A stretch of DNA of 64,000 nucleotides, taken from Tretioscincus oriximinensis. Its lineage: Eukaryota; Chordata; Lepidosauria; Squamata; Gymnophthalmidae. Positions 46,200-56,789 of the stretch are shown here, one piece after another (position 1 is the first letter of the stretch; each line of letters starts with the position of its first letter). The notes beneath the pieces are model-generated. The model saw only the letters and a program-made list of their open reading frames with translations, was not told where the DNA came from and made no database searches. The DNA lies in contig JAJVDF010000448.1 of assembly GCA_022410635.1 (NCBI GenBank), forward strand, positions 514,318-578,317, in the 5' to 3' direction. Position numbers and translations under genes: made by a program.

Positions 46200-46979
46200 G
46201 GCTGCGTTCGCACTATCGGAAAACTTCTAAATGAATCCCAATTCCTCTCTCTCCGTTCCGATCTCCATTTCTCCTCCATTTCAATGCCCATAGAAAGCAC
46301 ATTGGCTTCTGGGGTTTGTGTCCCCAAAGGTTAGATATCCCTTGGTTGGACCTCAGCCAATGGGTGTGTCCTTTGCCACCCACCCCTTAGAGGTGTGAAC
46401 NTAGGTATCTCCTCTTTGCTCATTCCCTCTGTTCATTTCAACATGTCTGCAGGANTCTCCCATTTGTTTGCCTTGCCTTAGATCATTATTAGTTTATTGA
46501 ACTAGCTGCTTCTTCCTTCCCAATCTCAGTCCTCCCCCATCCCCCTTGCANCTTTGACCTGTTGTGTTCACAAAATGGATAATTTGTAAATAAAAAACAG
46601 CTGTTTTCCTTCCTTGGAGGTTAGGACAAAGTGGGAGGCATAGCAGCACACATAGCTAAGCCTCTTGGGACACCACCACACATTCCCCAGTGGCTATTGG
46701 CCAAGGCAAGGTAATCAACTTATACCCTGACCCCCATAAGCCTGGATCTGCAGTGCAGTATTTGCACCCATGCATTCCCACCAATGGCAAACTGTAGTCA
46801 GTTGACCCGAATGGAGAAAACTGCATTTGTATCAGTTTTAGGGAGAACTTCGGTCCTACATCGTAAGGGTTTGCGAATGACACATGGCTCTCCATTTGAA
46901 TTTAATGGGAATCCACTTGCATCCACTGCAAAGCCACATGGCTTTCATACCCAGTTTTTCCTGAAGGGCGAATGCAGCC
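46200..46979. mobile_element. 780-bp terminal-inverted-repeat element, TTA flanks
   Basis: Starts GGCTGCGTTCGCAC and ends GGGCGAATGCAGCC, flanked by TTA at 46197-46199 and 46980-46982. End sequence and duplication fit a PIF/Harbinger-like element. It has no transposase and its interior differs from the 9.8-kb family. Confidence 0.78.
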
Positions 46980-47087
46980 TTATCCCTACTTTTCCAGCCC
47001 AGTCAGAGGAGTGAACTGAGTCCACATTATTCATGGTTTACTCAACCATTTTATTTATTTTTATTTTTATTTAAAAGATCTATAAGA

Positions 47088-47320
47088 GAGCAAGTTTGGT
47101 GTAGTGTTAGAGTGTTGGACTCTTATTTGTTAGTCTCCTGGTTTGATTCCCCACTCCTCCACGAAAGCCAGCTGGGTGACCTTGAGCCAGTCACAGTTCT
47201 TTGAACTCTCTCAGCCCCACCTACTCCACAGTGTGTCTGTTGTGGAGAAAGCAACAAAAGCTATGGGTGGCCGTCCTGAGACCTTTGGGAAAAGTGGGGA
47301 TATAAGAACAAATAAATAAT
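47088..47320 (+). mobile_element. tRNA-headed SINE with AAATA tail
   Basis: agtttggtgtagtgttagag head with box-B-like ggtttgattcccc, ending gggatataagaacaaataa. The most complete copy of this SINE type in the window. Confidence 0.9.
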
Positions 47321-47539
47321 GCTTCTGTTTCTGTATGAGCAGCATGAGAACCTCTCGTTAAAAAATGACTAGCAATGAAAGTTATCCTGAATAAGTACAA
47401 AAGATATTATGGTATGTTAGGCAGGTTCACTTCTCATTCTCTTATACCAGCCTTTCCAAACCTGCATTGAAGATTTTTGTAATCTATGGTTATGACCATT
47501 TCTGACCACTTGTGATGATTCAGGGATCTTCCCATGACT

Positions 47540-47930
47540 TGATTCACATCACTATTTCTTTTAAAACGTGTTCACCATGCACCCCCATATACCTTAAAGN
47601 TTCCACGCTGTTCTAATGCATTGCTTAGCAATCTCGTCACACGACAAGCTCCATAATGCACTGCTGCACTTACCTTACTACAATCCCCATCATTCTCTGT
47701 GAGCCAAGAGACTTTTACATGTCACCCAGAAGTCTCATGAGATTTGCCAAGTTCACATTGCTGAACGTTCCCATGAGGGTTTTTTCAGATTTTATAAAAT
47801 GCCTACAAACTTTGAGGCTAGAAATCCTGTGACAATTGACCTTTTCAGCCAGTACACACGTGACCTCGTTGGGCAGATTGAAGGTGATGTTGCCACCAAC
47901 TCAGTAGAGATAGTGCATGAGAATATTTAG
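47540..47930. mobile_element. Old DNA-transposon-like repeat
   Basis: Same family as 33845-34365 (cactatttcttttaaaa, catcattctctgtgagccaag, cattgctgaacgttccc, ttttttcagattttataaaa). Ends are degraded. Confidence 0.55.
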
Positions 47931-48193
47931 GAACCCAAACTTGGGAAAGGTTTGTACCTCTAAAGAGTTAGTTCTTTCTTTCTTTTTTACTTACTTGTTT
48001 ACTTACTTACTTTATCATCCAATTATCTCAGTGTAGGCCACAGAAGTAACGGAGAGATAGTGTTTCCAAGGGGTCAAATGAAAATTCCCCATAGCTAGTT
48101 CTGGAATCTATGTTGGAGAAGAAACCCAATCTAGAGCAATGTATCCAGGTTACTATCTCCAAATTTTCTCCAACAGAATACTGTGGTTAATGG

Positions 48194-48383
48194 TAGGCTG
48201 ACCAGATGACCACTTTTGGGAGGGGTTGAAAACCCAGTTTTGGGATGCTTCCCAGTTTTTTCTGAGGAAATTTTTTTTCAGAAAAAGACTTTTGCTGAGG
48301 ATTTTTTTAAAAGAAATTCCTCAGAAAAGCACCCCAACATCAGGTATTCAACCCTCTCCAAAAGGGGCCATCTGGTCAGCCTA
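48194..48383. mobile_element. Foldback MITE, 8-bp flanking repeats
   Basis: TAGGCTGACCAGATGACC at the left and GGTCAGCCTA at the right, arms pairing through ttttttctgaggaa and ttcctcagaaaa. Flanks gttaatgg (48186-48193) and attaatgg (48384-48391) agree at 7 of 8. Confidence 0.9.
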
Positions 48384-48391
48384 ATTAATGG

Positions 48392-49244
48392 TATTAAAAA
48401 CCACTGAGAGATCAAGCAAAACAGGATCCATTATTCTTCTCATTCTGTAAAAGTCATCACATGTATCCCCTCATGAATCTAGATTAAAATGAGTCTAGAA
48501 TCAACCCTGCATCTTTAGCCTTCTAAAGAAAACTTTCTTCTTTAGTTTTCACTTCCACTATTTAATCTGATTAGTCATGCTAGGCTAAAATAAGAAAATC
48601 AGGTTGACACTGATTTGTGAAATGTGCCTGTTAGGCACAGACAGGGAAGCTTGCAGAATGATATCTCCAAGAGACGATTTAGACATTTATGCATTTATAG
48701 ATTGTATGTTCAGGTTACTAAACTTGCAGGACTGCATATTTTGTTAGAAACCTTAAGCAAATCTTTAATTTGCTGCACATAAACAGAAAGGGGGAGTTGA
48801 CTATTGAAATGTTATAATTAGTTTCAGAAGTTTCAGAAAAAGTTTCAGGTCAGTTATTACAATAACATTCTTCCCTAGATCATACTATTCCCCCCTATAG
48901 GGAAATGGCTAGATAATAAAACACTGTCTCTTTAAGTCCNAAGACGGGCCCTTCTGCATATATAAGACCTTTCTGAGGAAGTGTGGATTGGTTGGTTGAT
49001 TGTGGGTTGGTAGCTAGTTGATTGAGAGTTGAATGTTTGCCTGTGAGAGCTGCAAAATTCAGTTTGTTCAAACGTACATTTGATTGAGGTTGCCCGATAG
49101 TACTGAGTGCAAAAATAAAGTGTGATCGAGTACAGTTTGAATCTTGTACAATATGGTACAAGGTGGGGTAGGAAGAGACCCCTTGGAGTAATGGTTTTAT
49201 AGTTCCAGTATGATGTTTTTATAGTTTTGATATGTGTTTTTATA
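48392..49244. other. Unique intronic DNA
   Basis: No recognised gene or repeat up to the retroelement tail around 49200. Confidence 0.5.
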
Positions 49245-49550
49245 TACAGGGTGCTTCAAAAAAAAATATACACACTTTGAACTTCCATACGATGTACAGA
49301 ATCAGTGGTGACTCGTACTTAGAATTGTATTGATGCTGCAAGTCACCAATTTGAACAGTATTAACATTTGTTATTTATTTAACTTTGTATAACAGTAGAA
49401 CAGTAAATAAATTTTCTATGGAAGTTCACTGTGAGTATACATTTTTTTGAACCACCCTGTATTTTAATGTTTTAAATGTTGTATGTCGCCATGAGCCCTC
49501 CGGGGAAGGGCGACTAATAAATGTAAGCAAATAAATAAATAAATATGTGT
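49190..49550 (+). repeat. Retroelement 3' tail hosting the mariner-like MITE
   Basis: Sequence on both sides of the MITE forms one tail: ttttatagtttt... then tgtatgtcgccatgagccct, gaagggcgactaataaatg and AAAT repeats. It resembles L2/SINE-type ends of reptiles; the family is not certain. Confidence 0.55.
49247..49459. mobile_element. Tc1/mariner-like MITE, 213 bp
   Basis: Terminal inverted repeats of about 43 bp: CAGGGTGCTTCAAAAAAA at the left and, reversed, CAGGGTGGTTCAAAAAAA at the right, with inner gaacttccata also paired. TA on both sides (49245-49246, 49460-49461). No transposase. Confidence 0.88.
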
Positions 49551-49865
49551 GTTGATAGTTTGGGACGATTGTTTTATGAAGTGAATGATGGAGTGTAATA
49601 GATGTGTGTATAACATCAGCTGTGAGAATCTCTGTTTTAGCTTCCGAGTGTAATGCAGTGACTTCATATGTAAGTGGCAACAATTTTGGTTGTTCTTGGC
49701 TGTTACACTATTTCCTCTGTTGGGCTTCATTTGTTCAAATAAGGAAGGTTTTGTTTTTAAAACATACTCATTGGTGCTCTGCTCACTGAGAATGCTGGGA
49801 AATGTAATAAGTAAGACAACAGGGGGGGATTGGTATAAACAGCTAAAGCGAGACCAATACCAACA

Positions 49866-50495
49866 ATGCTCACTGCAAGAATAGAACTTGCCAACTAACA
49901 ATAAACACCAAATAGGTGTAATTATATGTTGAACATTCTATACATCATTATATGCAGTTCTCTTACATACAAATATATGAATCTCCAAAACTCCAGTAAG
50001 TTCAACATTCACAATCTTCAAAAATGAGACAGAAATTCAACTTTATATATTCAAATTCATGGATCCCCGAGACCGGACAGAATAATGATCTAAACTTTAA
50101 GTAACGGCCGTATTTGTCTTCAGTAGGGAATTTGAATACATAAAGTTGAATTTCTGTCTTATTTTTGAGAATACTGAACAAAGGGGCAGAAGAAGCCCGT
50201 GGGTGAAATCCTTTTATATTTATCCGGAAATAGGATTGCCCCTCTCCTTTTCTCTTGTTTTTCTTTTGCATATTTCAAGAACTGATCATAAGATTATAGT
50301 GACTGCGAGCCTGTATTTCTTGTGTATTATGGTTGTAAATATTGAAGATTGTGAATGTTGAACTTACTGGAGTATTGGAGATTCATATATTTGTATGTAA
50401 GAGAACTGCAAATAGGTGTATAGAATGTTCAACATATAATTATACCTATTTGGTGTTTATTGTTAGTTGGCAAGTTCTATTCTTGCGGTGAGCAT
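49866..50495. mobile_element. Foldback element with about 150-bp inverted repeats
   Basis: Arm 49866-50015 pairs with 50345-50495 (tgttagttggcaagttctat and its complement; caatagg/cctatttgg; gagattcatatatttgtatg). A second, inner inverted pair lies at 50022-50062 and 50122-50160 (agaaattcaactttatatat). Direct repeats gggaaatgtaataag occur on each side (49797-49811, 50498-50512). No coding sequence; superfamily unknown. Confidence 0.85.
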
Positions 50496-50959
50496 TGGGG
50501 AAATGTAATAAGGCAAGCGCAGCAATGAGTTCTGGGGCATCCGATGTCACGAGAATACCAGGAAATGTAGCGACGTGGACAGAGGGAACTGCAAGGAAGA
50601 TTGGAGCTGAATGGAAACGTCTTTGCGGGTTTGTCTCGGTTTTAAAAGAAATAGAGATTTTAAACTTGTAGTTGGGAAGCAGCCTCTGTTTGTGGCCAAT
50701 AAAAGTGACCCAATCTTGTCTTTTCATATATAATGAAGCTTGCTGACCTACTGCATCAAAGGTATTTCTCAATAGATTCCCCATCAGTTCAGCAACATCT
50801 GTAAGTGACACTCAGTTTCATCCATCCTACCTGTACATCCACTGGCAAGGATCACAGAAGATGACATACAGTAATATCTAGAGGTCACAGATTAACTGAG
50901 CCTGATATATAGAGAACAACACAGACAGTATTCAGAAGGTTGTCTGTGGTGTGGACCTC

Positions 50960-51198
50960 TATTTATTTATTTATTTATTTATTTATTTACATTTCTACCC
51001 CGTCCTATACCCAAAGGCCTCAGGGCAGCCAACAATAAAAACATCAGTACCAAAATAACACTAAAAACAGCATTTAGCCAAAGGGCAGGTTGAAGAGGTG
51101 CGTCTTCAGAGATCTTCTAAAATAATACAGTGATAATGACAGACGCACCTTGAGGGGGAGACTATTCCACAGGCTGGGAGCAATCACTCTAACCCCCC

Positions 51199-51231
<33 letters not shown>

Positions 51232-51690
51232 TCACTCCAATCACTGTTGAAAGAGTTGATACAACCAGGAGGCCCTCCTCTGCAGATCTTAAGGCACGGG
51301 CAGGTTAGTACGAGAGAAGACGTTCCTTTAGATATTTGGGGCCCAAGTTATTTAGGGCCTTATAAGTTAAAGTCAGCACCTTGAATTGGGCTCGGTAGCA
51401 AATCGGCAGCCACTGCAGCTCTTTCAAGACCAACGTGATGTGTGTCCAGCCAGCTGTTCCGGTCAGTAATCTAGCTGCTGCATTCTACACCAACTGCAGC
51501 TTCTAAACAGTTTTCAAGGGCAGCCCCATGTAGAGTGCATTACAATAGTCCAATCTGGAATTTACCAGAGTGTGGCTTACTGTGGCTAAATAATCCCTAT
51601 TCAGAAGAGGCTGTAACTGGCGAACCAGACATAGATGGAAATAGACACTCCTGGCCACTGTCTCCACCTGATTTTCAAATGTGGATTCTA
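50960..51690 (-). mobile_element. LINE or SINE-like interspersed repeat, minus strand
   Basis: Starts with an ATTT run, then taccccgtcctataccc, ggagactattccacaggc, ttagggccttataagtt and acaatagtccaatctggaat. Its 51081-51180 part recurs at 63215-63330. A CA repeat lies inside at 51197-51222. Probably a L2-like element; not named with confidence. Confidence 0.6.
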
Positions 51691-52539
51691 ACTGTCTTCA
51701 GCCCTCCCTGCTGCCAGTACTAGTAGAGGGTAATTATAATTGAAGCTCCAAACTCAAAAGGCTGTATTATAGCTGCTGATGAAACGCTGTTGACATTTTT
51801 CTACTCTGCTATCACACACTGCAATAGAAGCACCAGATTACAGTCAGAGGCAGGAGAGCAGTTTATTTTCTGACAAAACTGATTATTTCAATAGTGTGCT
51901 ATTTTAATGAGACTGCATATTTGAATGAGGAGAAAAATGAGAAGAAATGGAGGAAACAGGTGAATGAATTCACTGTTAATCTTTAGCTTATGCAGCCACA
52001 CTTGACCCATGACTTACCTGTGGGAACAAAGCCGAATTTTATTCTAGGAAACAACAATTATCTTTTCACACACCCTAGAGAAAATTCAGTGTTAATCAAT
52101 ATACAGTAGGCCTGTTAACCAACCATGTGTAATACATACTTCTACAAGGTTTTCTTTGCCTTTTTTNCTTTATAGCTGCTACTTGATGTTGCTGCATTTA
52201 TTCCATTGCAAAAGACTGAACGTTTTGAAATGTAGTTCCTAAAATGTTCACATCTGAACCCTGTTTGCTTTATTCTCCTTTCCCTTCCTTTCATTTCCAT
52301 GCTGGATTTTTGCTGCAGAGACGTTCTGTCTTTAATGTATCTCCAACATGTGCTCAAAATTAAGCGGTGGTTATAATAATACATGAGGAACAGAGGGATG
52401 TGGAGAGATAGATATATCGTGTGCTAAGGGCAGCTTATACGCTTTGTTTTACATTAGAAACATATGTGGACAGTTATGGAAATGGGTAACAACAGAGGAC
52501 CATGCTGGCAATAGCTGGCAAGAAAGCCAACTTGGTCCA
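51691..52539. other. Unique intronic DNA
   Basis: No supported gene or repeat family. Confidence 0.5.
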
Positions 52540-52746
52540 ACATTCCCTCTGTTTTCATTGACACAAGGAAGAACTAGAAACAACATAATGAAACTGTAAG
52601 GAAGTAGATACAGATTAGATATCAAGGAAGACTTTGATTGTAAGGCTGACCAACAAGAGGAATAGGTTGCCACAGTGGTAAATTCTCTTTTGTTAGAAGT
52701 CTTCAAATAGAGCCTGGGTAGCTACCTGTCTGGGATTGTTTAATGA
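52540..52746 (+). mobile_element. CR1 fragment, ATTCTATG-tail subfamily
   Basis: ctagaaacaacataatgaaac, gatatcaaggaagact and cttcaaatagagcctgggtag match the plus-sense version of the 26.5- and 32.4-kb copies, without the terminal repeat. Confidence 0.78.
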
Positions 52747-52748
52747 AT

Positions 52749-53800
52749 GAACAGTTTTCTGAGTGGATCTTTTCAATATATTCATAAACAATATGGATGC
52801 CAAGGTAAATAGTGAAGTAGCCAAGTTCAGGGTAGTAAAAACTGAAAATGATTGTAAGGCGCTTCAGGATAATCTATTGAAATTGGGAGAGTGGGTATCA
52901 AAGTGACAAATGCACTTCAGTTTAAGCAAGTACAAAGTCATGCACATTGGGGCAAAGAACACCAGTTACTCCTACCAGCTGATGGGAACCAAGCTTTCTG
53001 TGTCCGAGCAAGAAAAGGATCTTGGGGTGTTGGTGGACAATTCAATGAAGATGTCAACCCAGTGTGCAGTAGCAGCAAAAAAGGCAAATTCCATGTTGGG
53101 AATAATTAGAAAAGGAATCGAAAACAAGTCAGCAAATATTGTTTTGCCCCTTTATAAATCTGTGGTGAGGCCACTTTTGGAATACTGTGTTCAGTTCTGG
53201 TCACCACATCTGAAGAGGAATATTGTGGAACTAGAGAAGGTGCAGAAAAGGGCAATAAGAATGATCAAGGGTTTGGAGCACCTCCCTTCTAAAGTCAGGC
53301 TGCAACATCTGGGCCTCTTTGAGAGGTGATCTGATTGAAGTGCACAAAATCATGCATGGGATGGACAGGGTAAATAGAGAAAAATGTTTTCTCTATTACA
53401 CAGCACTAGGACCAGAGGGCNCTCCTTGAAACTGATGGTCAGAAAAGTGAGAACAGACAAAGGAAAGTATTTCTTCACCCAGAAGATCATTGGCCTGTGG
53501 AATTTACTTCCTGAAGAGGTGGTGATAGCTAACAGCTTGGATAGCTTCAAGACAGGACTAGACAGGTTTATGGACACTAAGGGTATAAACAGGTACTAGG
53601 ATGGATGTCTGGATGTTGCCTCCGGGATGGAGCAACAGGTAGTGCTCCCCAAATGCCATTTGCAGGGAGTCATGAACAGGTGCATATTTTGCTTTCCTCT
53701 GTTCAGACTTCCCAGGTGCATCTGGTGGGCCTCTGTGTGAGACAGAATGCTGGACTAGATGGGCTCTGGCCTGATCCAGTATGGCTCTTCTTATGTTCTT
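52749..53800 (+). mobile_element. CR1 RT C-terminal half to 3' end
   Basis: It aligns with 36035-37160, from cagttttctgagtgg, with several deletions: the FADD segment is lost near 52825. Includes [16 protein letters not shown] coding text and ends at ttcttatgttctta. Second most complete CR1 here. Confidence 0.94.
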
Positions 53801-53838
53801 AATCTTGCTTTGAAAAGGATTATGTTTGGTGATTCTGT

Positions 53839-53980
53839 GGCTGCATCCATACATCACTTATTTACTCCACTATAATTGGATATTCCACAATAAAGCATGG
53901 ATATTCAGGAATAAACCTGTCCACGCAATGCTTCATTGTGGAATATCCATCTATAATGGAATAAATGTGGGGATGCAGCC
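53839..53980. mobile_element. Palindromic MITE, 142 bp
   Basis: Starts GGCTGCATCC, ends GGATGCAGCC; arms pair through ggatattccacaat and attgtggaatatcc. Flanking duplication not clear. No other copy was seen in the window. Confidence 0.8.
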
Positions 53981-54141
53981 TATGGTTCTTTGAACTTGAC
54001 CAGATTAAGGGAGGCAAGGGAAGGCAGAGAGGCCTAGTACTAAGAATAAACAACAAACACCACCGAACACCACCACAATATTTTTAAATGCCCTTTATGA
54101 AATGTGTATTTTTAAATAGATATTCACTTCCTTTATTCTAG

Positions 54142-54343
54142 GCAAATATCTCCAATGTGGATCTTATTATGGAATCTGATGATGGAACGTTCATGCCCAC
54201 TGGCCTAGCATTCACAGGCAGTGCGAAAGCTCGAAGTATCATGAAGGAGATAATGAAGCTTCTACAGCCAATCAATGTTACCGATGTCTTTGAAAATGGT
54301 GACGGAACAGATATTAGATACTGGATTCAAAATGGTGTACCAG
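54142..54343 (+). CDS. CPQ: Carboxypeptidase Q, internal exon (third in window)
   Basis: The exon holds 67 codons plus one base. It begins ANISNVDLIMESDDG and ends WIQNGVP followed by the first base of a Gly codon. MESDDG carries a zinc-binding Asp of the M28 centre. NIS near the start and NVT at about residues 45-47 are N-glycosylation sequons in the positions where mammalian CPQ also has sequons, fitting a secreted glycoprotein. The acceptor is ttattctag ending at 54141 and the donor is gtaaaa at 54344, phase 1. The following coding exon, which should supply the final HHSHGD His ligand and the C terminus, is not visible before 64000, so the last intron exceeds 9.6 kb. Conservation with mammalian CPQ is high through PTGL, FTGS and GDGTDI. 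Confidence 0.96.
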
Positions 54344-54457
54344 GTAAAATTAATTCGTATTGAAAATTAGCGCAATGTTTCTTTTTGCTTCCTCATATTA
54401 TTTGTACCTTCATTGACTTATGACTCTTTCTGGTATCTCTGGGAGATCTGTATTTAA

Positions 54458-54487
54458 CAATAGATAGATAGATAGATAGATAGATAG
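54458..54487. repeat. (GATA)n microsatellite
   Basis: About seven units of gata/taga, 115 bp after the third CPQ exon. Confidence 0.95.
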
Positions 54488-54778
54488 AATATCATTCAAT
54501 CTTTGTTTACAACCTCCCAAATCCCCCCCTTTTCAACTCTCTAGCCTCCTCCCTCTCCCATATTTACATAATAATTCAATATTCACCATAGGGTTCACAT
54601 CTAAAATACTAAACTCAATCTTATATTTGCCCTCAAGTAATTCTTTACTATTAACTGTTTTTGTTTGCCATGTCTTATTTTCTGTATGTTTTCGGATTAT
54701 TGATTCTGCAATTGGAAATTTGAGTAGCAATCACATAAATTATACATTCATACACTTTTCGCATTGTCCATTTGATAC

Positions 54779-55309
54779 TAGGCTGACNAAGATGCCCCCT
54801 TTTTTGGTGGATAAACCCGGTTTGGGGGTTTCTACCCCACCTTCCGGGAGGTGGGGGGCACCATTTCCCCGGTTTTTGCTTTTCATTTTTTTGGAATTTT
54901 TTTGGGGGAAAAATTCTCTGCAGCGCCACTAGGGGGCTCTGGCATCTTGGACCAGCTCCTGAAGGCACCCTTCCCTCAGTAAAAAATAGAAATTCTCACA
55001 CACTTCTAAACTTTCTCGCACACCTCAAAAAAAANNTTTTTTTTTAAAAAAATTGCTGCACCACCACTAGGGGGTTCTGGCAACTGTGACCAGCTCCTGA
55101 AGGCACCTTCCACTCTGTAAAAAAATTAAAAAATTATGATGTACTCCAAAAATTCTCAATTTAAAAATTCTCACATGCTTCACCGATTTCTCAGGCGAGA
55201 ATTTTGGAAGGGAATGCATGTTGATGTGTATTTTGCATATTTATGAATATGCAAATTAGCATTAATATTAATTACCCCCATTTGGGTCTCAGAAAATCTG
55301 GTCAGTCTA
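54779..55309. mobile_element. TAGGCTGAC family element, 531 bp, exact 9-bp duplication
   Basis: Starts TAGGCTGAC, ends GTCAGTCTA, and is flanked by ATTTGATAC at 54770-54778 and 55310-55318. It holds two direct internal repeats beginning near 54919 and 55053 (ccactaggggg, cagctcctgaaggcacc). Ends are shared with the foldback MITEs, but the interior is different. No transposase. The N at 54788 lies in the left end. Confidence 0.9.
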
Positions 55310-55318
55310 ATTTGATAC

Positions 55319-56090
55319 CATCCTTCCACCCGCACTCTGGAACAGTTTGGGCACGTGTAATTATTNTATCTATCATATCCCTTACATGCACAAGCCATGT
55401 ATTCTCCAAACCCCCATGCTATACAGCCATATCTCAAGGCTATCCTACAGATACTTGCCAAAAAATGTATGCTTGAGCATCTATTTTGAACACTGCCAGG
55501 GAATGCATGGTCAAAAGGCTTCCAATCTTCTTTTACGCTTTCGGCTTTACAGTAATCTTTCCTAGAGCACTGGATAAAAATAGCAGAGCATTCCCTCAGC
55601 CTGAATGTAAAGGGGAAAATATGCAAACCAAAAATAACACACTGAAATACAGCCTTTTCTTCCCTCCCTTGTTGATATTAAATAGTTGGATGGAGGGAAA
55701 GCACCAGATGTAATTCTTTCAACTCTTGCGCATATAGTATTGCTTGTTCTGTTTACAAATGTGCAAATGAACTTGGATAGAGACAAATGAGTAGGTGACA
55801 TCTCTGCAAAAAAAAATGAGAAAGTTGGGAAGCCTCTTGCTATGCTCCAGTTTCACTTAACACTTGCTGGGAACTTTCTATAAGCCATTTGCTCTTCCAA
55901 ACTCTTTTCTGCATGCCCTTTCCACAGTGAATGGGAAAGGCTTCTTCTTAGGCATTCAAAGGCACCTAGAGGTACTTTATATAGCTTACAACTGTTCCAA
56001 ATACATTAGGTTTTGATTACTTTCTCAGTACAATTCTAGATTATATGCTGGAATAAGGACCTATCATTTACATGGTGGTGCAGACTATGG
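55319..56090. other. Unique intronic DNA
   Basis: No supported gene. Minus-strand text near 55330-55620 looks weakly coding-like (CPNCSR) but was not identified. Confidence 0.45.
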
Positions 56091-56222
56091 TCCTTTCTGC
56101 ATTAGGTGTTATTTTGGGATATATCTTGGAATAGGGGCCTGCCATAACCTATGCTGTCATATGAATGGCAGGTCCTTATTCCAAGATATACCCTAAAATA
56201 AAGCCTAGTGCAAAAGGTCTAT
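56091..56222. mobile_element. Palindromic MITE
   Basis: cctttctgcattaggtgtta pairs with the reverse of aaagcctagtgcaaaaggtc; arms continue as ggatatatcttggaata. Related to 56607-56786. A partial third arm-like stretch lies at 56050-56090. Confidence 0.75.
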
Positions 56223-56603
56223 GGTAGACTCTGCCAGGGCCAGCTACAATCCCCACCAGCATGTAGNCATCAAGTTCCCAGGGATATAAGGCACATCAAC
56301 ACAACAAAACTTACCTGAATCTTCGCACAATGTTCTGTTATCTTCACGTGTTAATGGAGGTTTTGCTAGGCTTCACTACGCATCCAGAAGAGATCTGCAA
56401 TAGGAGAGGAATCTCCTGTTGCGGATCTTTTCCGNCTGCATTAGAAAGTGTCTGCAGCCCTGTCGTCTGTCCTGCCCTTGCAATGAGATAGGCAATGCAA
56501 GAAGACTACAGCCAAGAAGACTGCAGGATTGCAGTTGTCTGGGCATTTTCCATCCCGGCCCCAGGTGTAACCAAAGATACTGAGTGTTCTGAAACAAAGG
56601 GTC
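56223..56603. other. Unique intronic DNA
   Basis: No recognised feature. Confidence 0.5.
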
Positions 56604-56606
56604 TTA

Positions 56607-56786
56607 GGCCCTGTCCCCACTGAGCCGTATTCTGGGTTGTATCTCAGTACAGAGCTTGGTCATCCACATGCCAGTGTAGGCTGTGGCAGACCCCATTTGG
56701 GGCCTGCCATAGCCTACACTAGCATGTAGATGGCACGATCCTATTCTGAGATATAGCCAAGAAGAAGGCTCAGTGGGGACAGGACC
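56607..56786. mobile_element. Palindromic Harbinger-like MITE, 180 bp
   Basis: Starts GGCCCTGTCCCCACTGAGCC, ends in its near reverse complement GGCTCAGTGGGGACAGGACC, flanked by TTA at 56604-56606 and 56787-56789. Almost the whole element folds back on itself. Confidence 0.88.
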
Positions 56787-56789
56787 TTA

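Larger units (their letters stand above)
39423..54141 (+). other. CPQ: CPQ intron, 14.72 kb, phase 0
   Basis: This is the intron between the TAEEQGG exon and the MESDDG exon, bounded by gtaagc and ttctag. It contains the 40.4/43.2-kb inverted duplication, foldback elements, a 780-bp terminal-inverted-repeat element, a mariner-like element and CR1 copies. No other host gene was recognised. Confidence 0.93.
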
